Source of the DNA: Streptomyces olindensis
GTDB taxonomy: Bacteria > Actinomycetota > Actinomycetes > Streptomycetales > Streptomycetaceae
Reading direction: 5' to 3'
Assembly: GCA_000696115.1 (NCBI GenBank)
Contig: JJOH01000002.1
Location: 217,230 to 281,229 of the forward strand
DNA: 64,000 nt
Under the pieces are notes generated by a model. It was given only the letters and a program-made list of their open reading frames with translations. It had not been told where the DNA came from and did not search any database. Shown in pieces: positions 25,854-32,985 of the stretch; positions within the stretch are counted from its first letter, which is position 1; each line of letters starts with the position of its first letter. Position numbers and translations under genes: made by a program.

Positions 25854-26798
25854 ATGGATCTGCAATCGCTCATCACGCTCACCACCGGCATCACCCTGCT
25901 GACGTGCGTCCTCGCGGTCGTCGGCCTGCACTCCTACGCCACGGGCAAGGCACAGCGGCAGGCGCTCGTCGACCGCCTGTCCGCCACCGGCCAGATCCCG
26001 GCCGCGGGCCGCCGCCGCCACTTCCGGGGCATCGACCGCCGCCTGCGCCGCACCAAGCTCGGCAGGAAACTGGAACTCCGCCTGGCGGCGACCGGCCTGG
26101 ACATCACGCCGGGTGAGTTCTTCGTCTACATGCTGGCGACGGTCGTGGGACTGTGGCTGATCGGCCAGGCGGCACTGGCGCCGTTCTTCGGACCGCTGGC
26201 GGGCCTGCTGGGCGTCGGGGTCGCGATCCAGTTCCTGAACTGGCAGCGGCAGAAACGCATCGAGAAGTTCATCAACCAGCTCCCCGAGATGGCCCGCATC
26301 CTCGCCAACGCGACCCAGGCGGGACTCGCGCTGCGCACGGCGATCGGCATGGCGGCGGAGGAGATGGAAGCCCCGGCGGGCGAGGAACTGGGCAAGGTGT
26401 CGGCGCAGCTGGCGGTCGGCGCCTCGATGGACGACGCGCTGAGCGAGATGGCGGACCGCCTCCCGTCCCGCGAACTGGTCGTCCTCGTCACCACGCTGGT
26501 CCTGTCGAACCGGGCGGGCGGGCAGGTGGTGAGCGCGTTGCGGAACCTGACGGAGACGTTGGAGGAGCGGAAGGAGACGCGGCGGGAGGTCCGGACGCAG
26601 TTGTCGCAGGTGAACATGACGTCTTACGCGGTGCCGGTGCTGGGCGTCGGATCCCTGTTTCTGATGGACGGGGTGAAGGACGGCGCCCTGGACCGCATGA
26701 CCGGATCCTCCTTCGGCCAGGCGGCGGTCATCATCGCCTTCTCGCTCTACGCCGTCGGCTTCGTCCTCATCCGCCGCCTGTCCCGCATCGACGTCTGA
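25854..26798 (+). CDS. tadB: TadB inner-membrane platform protein
   Basis: This 314-residue protein has an N-terminal helix (about 8-27), a pair of helices around 90-140, a soluble T2SSF domain (about 150-270, LPEMARILANATQAGLALRTAI) and C-terminal helices. With TadC it forms the platform that passes pilin to the fibre. It sits between cpaF and tadC with 9- and 17-base gaps, as usual in Tad operons. AGGTAGGA precedes the ATG. Confidence 0.9.
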   Translation: MDLQSLITLTTGITLLTCVLAVVGLHSYATGKAQRQALVDRLSATGQIPAAGRRRHFRGIDRRLRRTKLGRKLELRLAATGLDITPGEFFVYMLATVVGLWLIGQAALAPFFGPLAGLLGVGVAIQFLNWQRQKRIEKFINQLPEMARILANATQAGLALRTAIGMAAEEMEAPAGEELGKVSAQLAVGASMDDALSEMADRLPSRELVVLVTTLVLSNRAGGQVVSALRNLTETLEERKETRREVRTQLSQVNMTSYAVPVLGVGSLFLMDGVKDGALDRMTGSSFGQAAVIIAFSLYAVGFVLIRRLSRIDV

Positions 26799-26815
26799 GA
26801 AGCACGGAGGCAACC

Positions 26816-27703
26816 ATGGGACTGCTTCTCGCCCTGCTGATGGGCATCGGCGTCTGGGGCGTCTTCGCCGGCATCCGCATGTACCGCGCCGAGGCCAAAC
26901 TCCCCGGCGACCTCGCCCTGGCCCTGGAGGTCGGCGCCACGCGCACGGGCGCCGTCGACTCCCTCATCGACCGCATGGGCATGCGGTACGCCCCCGCGGT
27001 GCTGCGCCTGATGGGCCCCAAGCAGGTGGCGAAGTACCGCCGCAAGATCGACCTGGCGGGCAACCCGGGCGGTCTGACGATCGACCGCTACGCGGCGCGG
27101 CGGGCGGTGTACGGGGCCCTGGGCGGCGTCGGCTTCCTGGTGTTCCTGATGAGGGGCCAACTCCTGGTCGCCCTCCTCCTGCTCGCCTTCGGGGCGTTCT
27201 GGACGGAGGTCGGCATCTGGTCGGCCATCCGCATCCGCAAGGACGTCATCGAACGGACCCTGCCGGACTTCCTGGACGTCCTGGCGGTCGTGGTGAGCGC
27301 GGGCCTCGGCTTCCGCCAGGCACTGGACCGGGTCTCGTCCAAGTACGAGGGCCCCTGGGCGGACGAACTCCGCATCACCCTCCGCCAGATGGACCTCGGC
27401 ATGAGCCGCCGCCAGGCCTTCGCGGAACTGCGACGCCGCAACGACTCGGAGCAGGTCGCCATGTTCGTGACGGCGTTGCAGCAGGGTGAGGAACTGGGCG
27501 CGCCGATCGTCGACACACTGGTGGCCCTCGCCAAGGACATGCGGCGTACGGATGCCCAGAACGCCAGGAGGAAGGCGGCCCGGGCGGTCCCCAAGGCCAC
27601 GATGATGATCACGACCTTCATGGTCCCGGCCACGATGCTCCTCCTCGGCGCGGGGCTGATCCTCGGCTCGGGCACGGACTTCGGCTCGGTGACGGGGAAG
27701 TAG
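26816..27703 (+). CDS. tadC: TadC inner-membrane platform protein
   Basis: This 295-residue T2SSF-domain protein has an N-terminal helix (1-18), paired helices near 100-145 and a soluble core (FLDVLAVVVSAGLGFRQALDRV, LRQMDLGMSRRQAF). A C-terminal helix ends the protein. It partners TadB. The ATG at 26816 follows CGGAGG. Longer readings of this frame only run through tadB out of phase. Confidence 0.9.
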   Translation: MGLLLALLMGIGVWGVFAGIRMYRAEAKLPGDLALALEVGATRTGAVDSLIDRMGMRYAPAVLRLMGPKQVAKYRRKIDLAGNPGGLTIDRYAARRAVYGALGGVGFLVFLMRGQLLVALLLLAFGAFWTEVGIWSAIRIRKDVIERTLPDFLDVLAVVVSAGLGFRQALDRVSSKYEGPWADELRITLRQMDLGMSRRQAFAELRRRNDSEQVAMFVTALQQGEELGAPIVDTLVALAKDMRRTDAQNARRKAARAVPKATMMITTFMVPATMLLLGAGLILGSGTDFGSVTGK

Positions 27704-27721
27704 GGGAGGGGGCGACCGCAC

Positions 27722-29560
27722 ATGTCGATGACAGGGGAACGCAGCGGACTGCTGGGCCGTCGCCGCCGCCGTGCCGAACGGACACCGGAGATCACGACGC
27801 CCCCGGCGGGCACGGTCCTGCCGGTACACGCCCGCACGGGCGCGCCGGACGTCCCGGTGACGTCCGTGACACCCGCACTGCCGCCCGGCTGGGAGGCGGT
27901 GGGCGGTGAGCCGACACTGCGGGGCAAAGGGGGCGGGGGTGGTGGCGGTGACCGGGATGGGGCGGCGCCGCGAGTGACCGAGGTGGATGCGCCCGGACGG
28001 GGGTTCGTGGGGGCGACCGCGAGCGGTGGGCCGGCCGGGCGGGCGTCAGATGGTCCGGCGGGGCGGGCGTCAGATGGTCCGGCGGGGCGGGCGGGGAACG
28101 GCGGTCGGGAACCAGAGGTCGGCGTCGGGCCGGAAGGACCCGCGGATGGTCGGTCGGCCGCCGATGGCGCGGTGTGGGCGGTGCCGGCGGTGCCCGCTGT
28201 GCCGATGGTTCCGGCGCTGCCCGCGGTGCCCGCACAGGGGCCACCGGCACCCGGCGACGAAGGCCGTACGGGTGGCGCGGCCGGGAGCCCGATCCCGGCC
28301 GAAGGCCAGGCCACCGCCGCTTCCCCCAACCCCGCGATCGACATCCAGGTCAACGCCCTCCAGGCCATGTGCCGACAGGTCTTCGGCTTCCGCCTGGCCA
28401 TGATCGCCCTCGCCACCCCGACCGCCCTGGTCAACGCCAACCCCGGCCTCCCCACCCGTCTCGTCGGCGCGGCCGTCGTCGTGACCTTCATGACCTCCTA
28501 CGTCCTCTTCCGAGACTGGGAACGCTTCGGACCACTCCTCCTCCGCCACCCCACCCTCCTCGCCGCGGACACCCTCTTCGGCGCTCTGCTCCTCATCTCG
28601 GCGGGCCCCGACAGCACCCTCGCCTACGTCAGCGTCTGCACCCCCCTCCTCGCCGGCCTGGTCTACGGCTGGCGAGGCGCGGCCGTCTTCGCCTCCCTCC
28701 AGGCCCTGCTGCTCCTCCTCATCCACGCGGCACAGGAGAACCCGAACCCAGGCCTGGCCGAGTCGTCGCTCCTCCCCGGACTCTGCGTCATCGCCGGGGC
28801 CGTCGGCTCCAGCCTGCGCAATCTCATGCTCCGCTTCGGCACCGCCACCCAGGCCCTCACCACCGTCCAGGCCCGCCTCGCCGTCACCGAAGCGGTCAGC
28901 GCCGAACGCGCCCGCCTGGCGCGCGAGATGCACGACTCGGTCGCCAAGACCCTGCACGGCGTGGCCCTGGCCGCGGACGGCCTGGCAGGCTCGGCCGCCG
29001 CCGACCGCATGGACCCGGCGCTGATCAGACAGCAGGCCGCCCTGGTCGCCCGATCGGCCCGCCGGGCCGCGGCGGAGTCGCGCGAACTCCTGGCCGACCT
29101 GCGCCGAGAGGCGGACCCCGCTCAAGCCACCGACGTCCTGGTCGAACTGGCGGCCCGGACCCGCGACTTCAGCACCCGTACCGGTCTCCCCGCCGTCTAC
29201 CGCCCCACCGGCGACAACGCCGTACCGCCCGTCCCACCGGCTGTGGCCCGCCAACTCCTGACCATCGCCTCGGAAGCCATGGAGAACGCCCACCGCCACG
29301 CGGGAGCGACCCGCGTGGACGTGCACGGGGGCGTCCACGGCGACCTGCTCCGCATCAGCGTCCACGACGACGGCCGCGGCCTCCCCCCGGGCACCACCCT
29401 CGAACAACTCCGCCGCGCGGGCCACTTCGGCCTCGTCGGCATGGTGGAACGCGCCGCCTCGGTGGGCGCCCGGATCCGCATAGGCCGCGGCGACCACCCC
29501 AAGGGCACGGAGGTCCGCCTGGAACTCCCCCTCGCGGCCCTGACCACACCCACCGCATGA
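27722..29560 (+). CDS. Sensor histidine kinase of the Tad locus
   Basis: In this 612-residue protein, residues 1 to about 205 are low complexity, rich in Gly, Pro and Ala, with a short repeat. Six or so membrane helices (about 215-360) lead to a HisKA_3 dimerisation helix with phospho-acceptor His404 in AREMHDSVAKT. A GHKL ATPase domain ends the protein (N-box ASEAMENAHRH, G1 HDDGRGLPPG, FGLVGM). It belongs to the NarX/DesK type that pairs with LuxR-type response regulators, and one starts 25 bases later. Embedded between tadC and the pilin gene, it probably controls pilin or pilus expression. ATG at 27722, with a second in-frame ATG two codons on. Confidence 0.87.
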   Translation: MSMTGERSGLLGRRRRRAERTPEITTPPAGTVLPVHARTGAPDVPVTSVTPALPPGWEAVGGEPTLRGKGGGGGGGDRDGAAPRVTEVDAPGRGFVGATASGGPAGRASDGPAGRASDGPAGRAGNGGREPEVGVGPEGPADGRSAADGAVWAVPAVPAVPMVPALPAVPAQGPPAPGDEGRTGGAAGSPIPAEGQATAASPNPAIDIQVNALQAMCRQVFGFRLAMIALATPTALVNANPGLPTRLVGAAVVVTFMTSYVLFRDWERFGPLLLRHPTLLAADTLFGALLLISAGPDSTLAYVSVCTPLLAGLVYGWRGAAVFASLQALLLLLIHAAQENPNPGLAESSLLPGLCVIAGAVGSSLRNLMLRFGTATQALTTVQARLAVTEAVSAERARLAREMHDSVAKTLHGVALAADGLAGSAAADRMDPALIRQQAALVARSARRAAAESRELLADLRREADPAQATDVLVELAARTRDFSTRTGLPAVYRPTGDNAVPPVPPAVARQLLTIASEAMENAHRHAGATRVDVHGGVHGDLLRISVHDDGRGLPPGTTLEQLRRAGHFGLVGMVERAASVGARIRIGRGDHPKGTEVRLELPLAALTTPTA

Positions 29561-29585
29561 CCCCACGACCCGAGAGGAGGCCCTG

Positions 29586-30545
29586 ATGCCGGACCCCACC
29601 ACACCCCGCCCCGGCGCCCCCCAGCAGCCGCCGCCACCCCTACAGCACCCGTTCGCCGCACCACCGGCACACCGCCTCAGGCTGGTCGTGGCGGACGACA
29701 ACCCCGTGGTCCGCGCCGGCCTCACCGCCCTGCTCTCCGGCCGCGCGGACATCGAGGTCGTGGCGGAGGCGGCGGACGGCCGCCAGGCCTACGAGGCGGC
29801 CCAGCGGCACCGCCCCGACGTCGTCCTCCTCGACGTCCGCATGCCCGGCGTGGACGGCATCTCGGCGCTCCCGTACCTCGTGCAGATCGCCCCGGTCGTG
29901 ATGCTGACGTACAGCAGGGAGTCGGAGATCGTCCAGGAGGCGCTGCGCCGAGGAGCGGGCGGCTACCTGGTCCACGGCGAGTTCACCGCCGACCAGCTGG
30001 TCGAGGCGGTACGGGACATCAAGGAGGGCCGGGCGCACTTCACGTCCACGGCGGCGAGCGCCCTGCTCACCCAGCTCCGCAGCCATCAGGCCCCGCCGGC
30101 CCAGGACCTCCCCGACGGCCTGGGGCAGTCATCGAGTGCGACTGCATACGGAATTACCGCCTCCGCGCAACCGTATATCCAACCCCAACATCGCGCTCTA
30201 CCAGCGGCATTGCCCCTACCGCCCGTGCCGCCCCCCTCCACTCCTCCAGAAAACCTTTCGCAAGTGCAACCGAATGTGGCACAGTCTTCGTCTGGGTGGA
30301 CGAGTGGCCGCACGGCCGCTCCCGACAGGTCGCGGTTCCAACTGAGCACGAGGGAGGCGGAAATCATGGACCTCATCGCGTCCGGCATGAACAACCAGCA
30401 GATCGCCGCCACGTGCTTCATCAGCGAGAAGACGGTCAAGAACCACATCAACCGCATCTTCGCCAAGCTCCACAGCACCAGCCGCTCCGAGGCCGCCGCG
30501 AAATGGATCGGCACGGCACCGGATCCACACCGGGGACTGGGGTGA
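29586..30545 (+). CDS. LuxR/NarL-type response regulator of the Tad locus
   Basis: In this 319-residue protein, a Pro-rich N-terminus (1-28) precedes a receiver domain (about 30-150) with acidic pocket VVADDN and phospho-acceptor Asp83 in LLDVRMPG. A linker of about 80 residues (about 165-245) has clearly lower G+C than its surroundings. A LuxR helix-turn-helix follows (about 250-310, STREAEIMDLIASGMNNQQI). NarL-type regulators are usually about 220 residues, so the linker is extra. It pairs with the upstream kinase and is the best candidate to bind the GGGCCC clusters before the pilin and toxin genes. GAGAGGAGG precedes the ATG. Confidence 0.87.
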   Translation: MPDPTTPRPGAPQQPPPPLQHPFAAPPAHRLRLVVADDNPVVRAGLTALLSGRADIEVVAEAADGRQAYEAAQRHRPDVVLLDVRMPGVDGISALPYLVQIAPVVMLTYSRESEIVQEALRRGAGGYLVHGEFTADQLVEAVRDIKEGRAHFTSTAASALLTQLRSHQAPPAQDLPDGLGQSSSATAYGITASAQPYIQPQHRALPAALPLPPVPPPSTPPENLSQVQPNVAQSSSGWTSGRTAAPDRSRFQLSTREAEIMDLIASGMNNQQIAATCFISEKTVKNHINRIFAKLHSTSRSEAAAKWIGTAPDPHRGLG

Positions 30546-30576
30546 CCTTCGGTGACGATCTGGGGGGACAGCCGGA

Positions 30577-30617
30577 TGGGCCCGTGCGATTGGGCCCGGA
30601 ATTGGGCCCAGGGGCCC
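30577..30617 (+). promoter_or_regulatory. Cluster of TGGGCCC motifs before the Flp pilin gene
   Basis: TGGGCCC starts at 30577, 30591 and 30603, and GGGGCCC at 30611. That is four GGGCCC cores within 41 bases of the 145-base gap between the response-regulator and pilin genes. The same core occurs twice before the toxin-like gene (32883-32910). This is a candidate binding array for the Tad regulator or another factor. It could also be a G+C-rich structure. Confidence 0.45.
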
Positions 30618-30690
30618 TCTGGTGGACAGCACGTTCCGCCGTACGTTCCTCGTGACGAAAGCGCCACAGCCGCAACCGGAGGGGAACACC

Positions 30691-30924
30691 ATGAGCGACC
30701 TGCTGCTGAAGACCGCCGTCGCGACCAAGGTCCGCGTGAACGGCTGGAAGAACACGACGACCGAGGCGATGAAGCGCCGCGCCGGCGACAAGGGGCAGAC
30801 GGCGGTCGAGTATCTGGGCATCATCGCGGTGGTGGTGGCGATCGTGTTGGCGATCACGGGTACGAACATCGGTCAGACGATTCTCGGGAAGATTCAGGCG
30901 CAGATCGCCAAGGTCGCTCCTTGA
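30691..30924 (+). CDS. flp: Flp-family major pilin precursor
   Basis: This 77-residue protein has a 35-residue leader with basic residues. The prepilin cleavage signature is KG|QTAVEY (Gly35, Glu40 at +5, Tyr at +6). One hydrophobic helix (about 42-60) and a short amphipathic tail complete it. This is the size and design of Flp pilins, the main subunit of Tad pili. The ATG at 30691 follows GGAGGGGA, a strong site fitting high expression. The stop overlaps the next gene's TTG. The eight residues GQTAVEYx recur in the large toxin-like protein downstream. Confidence 0.92.
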   Translation: MSDLLLKTAVATKVRVNGWKNTTTEAMKRRAGDKGQTAVEYLGIIAVVVAIVLAITGTNIGQTILGKIQAQIAKVAP

Positions 30925-31541
30925 TCCGACCTCGCCGCTACAGCGATGCAGGGCAGGCCTTCCCCATCTACATCACGGTGGTGGGGGGCCTGCTCTTTCT
31001 CGCGTTCGCCTACTTCGCGGTCGGCCAGGCCGCAGCGAACAGGAACGGTGCCCAGACGGCGGCTGACGCGGCGGCTCTCGCGGCGGCACAGGACAAGCGG
31101 GACCAGCTCGCGGGCGCGTGGGTGAAGGACGTACTCGATCCCACCAAGTGGCAGGCCATCTTCGAAGGCACCGCCGAAGGAATCACTCCTTCGTGCTGGC
31201 GCGCGCACGAACTCGCCGCTCGGAATGATGCCCGAGTGAACATCTGCGACCCGGAAAGTCCGCTGCGATTCACGGTCGAAGTCGAGACCAACAAGTCCGT
31301 CGGTGAGTCCATCGTGCCCGGCACGGAGGCCCACAAGTCCGATGCGTCCGCCACGGCCGTGATCGAGGCCCGCTGCGACTTCGATCCGCCGGCGGAGGGC
31401 GCCGGTCCGGACGTACTGCCGAAGCTCTCATGCGGGGAGGGCGGGGAGTGGGAGCTGGACCCCGACGACCTCGATGTGCTGCCGGACCCCGAGGACCTCT
31501 TCGACGTCCACCTGGCCGACCCACTGGCGAATGACGAGTGA
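30921..31541 (+). CDS. TadG-like pilus assembly protein
   Basis: This 206-residue protein has an N-terminal helix (about 13-35) with GQAFPIYITVVGGLLFLAF, followed by NRNGAQTAADAAALAAA, typical of the Flp pilus-assembly TadE/G-like N-terminus. Unlike the neighbouring pilins it lacks Glu at +5, so it is probably not cleaved in the same way. The extracytoplasmic part (about 60-206) has several Cys and an acidic C-terminus. The start is set at the TTG overlapping the pilin stop (TTGA), with AAGG upstream, because no ATG or GTG precedes the helix sensibly. Start uncertain, gene secure. Confidence 0.8.
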   Translation: MIRPRRYSDAGQAFPIYITVVGGLLFLAFAYFAVGQAAANRNGAQTAADAAALAAAQDKRDQLAGAWVKDVLDPTKWQAIFEGTAEGITPSCWRAHELAARNDARVNICDPESPLRFTVEVETNKSVGESIVPGTEAHKSDASATAVIEARCDFDPPAEGAGPDVLPKLSCGEGGEWELDPDDLDVLPDPEDLFDVHLADPLANDE

Positions 31542-31557
31542 TGAAGGAAGCAGAGAG

Positions 31558-32139
31558 ATGAGCATTCGGTTCACTGCGAAGGCCCGCAGGGGGATGGTCT
31601 CGCTGACCGTTGCGGCCGGACTGGCCCTCGGCGTGGCCGGCTGCGGCGGCGGTGGCGACGGCGATGACAAGTCGAGCCCGTCCGCGTCCGCCTCCAAGGA
31701 CAGTGGACCCAAGCCGAGTGCACAGGAGGGGCAGTCGGAGACTCCACTGGCCGAACTGAGGGGTACAGACGGGCTGCTCTTGCAAATCACGTCCGCAGCC
31801 CGGGACTCGGGTGGCTTCCTCACCGTGAACGGCATCGTGAAGAACGACGGCGACAAGTCTGTGGTCGTTCCACCACAGACCAGCGGTGACGAGACAGAGG
31901 TGATCAAACACGGCCCGTCTCTCGGCGGCGCCACCATCGTGGACGCCAAGGGCAAGAAGCGCTACTACACACTCCGCGATACGGAAGGGCGACCGCTGAC
32001 GACCACCGGCCTGGGGAACCTCGAGGCGGGGCAGACTCTTCCGGTCTTCATGCAGTTCCCGGCACCACCGGTGAGCACGACCGAAGTCGGCCTCCAGGTC
32101 CCGACGTTCTCCAGCGGCACCATCAAGATCTCCGGGTGA
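31558..32139 (+). CDS. Lipoprotein, unknown function, in the Tad locus
   Basis: This 193-residue protein has a basic N-terminus, a hydrophobic run and lipobox GVAGC, with lipidation expected on Cys29. A Gly/Asp/Ser linker follows. The compact domain (about 65-193) is beta-rich with segments like GGFLTVNGIVKNDGD, resembling small extracytoplasmic immunoglobulin-like folds. It lies between TadG-like and OmpA-like genes, 16 and 8 bases away, so it is part of the same operon. It may anchor or scaffold the pilus outside the membrane. Function is inferred from position. Confidence 0.8.
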   Translation: MSIRFTAKARRGMVSLTVAAGLALGVAGCGGGGDGDDKSSPSASASKDSGPKPSAQEGQSETPLAELRGTDGLLLQITSAARDSGGFLTVNGIVKNDGDKSVVVPPQTSGDETEVIKHGPSLGGATIVDAKGKKRYYTLRDTEGRPLTTTGLGNLEAGQTLPVFMQFPAPPVSTTEVGLQVPTFSSGTIKISG

Positions 32140-32147
32140 GGCCGGCC

Positions 32148-32795
32148 ATGACCCGTACGCACGAACGAGCGGCGACCCCACGCCTCACCCTGGTCCTCAC
32201 CGCCGCCACCCTCATGGTCGCCACGAACATCTACGGCGCCGTGTCGGCCCACGCCGACGAAACGCCCGGCATCCCCCCTGGCACCGAGGCCTCCGCCTCC
32301 GCCCCCGTCGAGGTCGATCCGAACGACCCCGACCTCAAACTCCCCGAAGGCGCCACCCTCGCCACCCCCAAAGTCCTCGACATCAAGCAGGTCGTCGAAG
32401 ACCAAAGCGGTGATGAACGCCGTGAAGACACCAACGCCGACGTCAAGTTCGCCCTCCAGGCCGAGGTCCTCTTCGGTAAGGACAGCGCGAAACTCAGCGC
32501 AGAGGCGAAAGCCCGTATCTCCGCGATCGCCGAGGAGATCAAAACGCAGAACGCGACGAAGATCCGTGTCTTCGGCTTCACGGACGACCTCGGTTCCTCC
32601 GCCCACGGCGACGTCCTGTCCAAGCAACGCGCCGACGCCGTCCAGAACATCCTGGACCAGGAACTGAACGACTCCAACGTCACCTACGAGGTCCGCGGCT
32701 ACGGCGAGCAGTATCCGATCGCCGACAACTCCACGGAGTCGGGCCGCAAGAAGAACCGCCGTGTCGAGGTCTCCTTCCCACGCACTGAGAGTTGA
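32148..32795 (+). CDS. OmpA-family C-terminal-domain protein
   Basis: This 215-residue protein has a signal peptide or N-terminal anchor (about 10-36, ending SAHAD), an acidic linker, and an OmpA-like domain (about 100-215). The domain pattern is VFGFTDDLGSS, LSKQRADAVQNIL, GYGEQYPIADN and GRKKNRRVEV. OmpA domains bind peptidoglycan, so in a Gram-positive this would dock the pilus machine to the wall. ATG at 32148. A GTG four codons earlier (32136) overlaps the lipoprotein stop and is an alternative. It is the last gene before a strong terminator. Confidence 0.88.
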   Translation: MTRTHERAATPRLTLVLTAATLMVATNIYGAVSAHADETPGIPPGTEASASAPVEVDPNDPDLKLPEGATLATPKVLDIKQVVEDQSGDERREDTNADVKFALQAEVLFGKDSAKLSAEAKARISAIAEEIKTQNATKIRVFGFTDDLGSSAHGDVLSKQRADAVQNILDQELNDSNVTYEVRGYGEQYPIADNSTESGRKKNRRVEVSFPRTES

Positions 32796-32813
32796 GCCAC
32801 CACCGACCCACCT

Positions 32814-32852
32814 GGGGCCCGTCTCTCGCCACCGTCGGCGAGGACGGGCCCC
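32814..32852 (+). terminator. Strong hairpin terminator after the Tad operon
   Basis: GGGGCCCGTC pairs with GACGGGCCCC, and inside it CTCGCC pairs with GGCGAG across one bulged T and an ACCGTC loop. The total is 16 base pairs, 19 bases after the OmpA-like gene. There is no T-tract. It should separate the pilus operon from the toxin-like gene. Confidence 0.75.
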
Positions 32853-32882
32853 GCCCGTGACCGTGCACCGCTGCGCTTCACG

Positions 32883-32910
32883 TGGGCCCAGGGTTGGGGC
32901 CACGGGCCCA
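32883..32910 (+). promoter_or_regulatory. GGGCCCA motif pair before the toxin-like gene
   Basis: TGGGCCCA at 32883-32890 and GGGCCCA at 32904-32910 lie 76-103 bases before the toxin-like gene. They share the core of the four-site cluster before the pilin. They could be a shared operator that co-regulates the two pilin-signature genes. No clear -10/-35 pair was identified here. Confidence 0.4.
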
Positions 32911-32985
32911 TGCGTGCCTGATCGACTTTTCTTAGCCTCGGCCTGGTGTCCGCCTTGAACTGCTGCTTACGAGCTGAGGTCAAGC

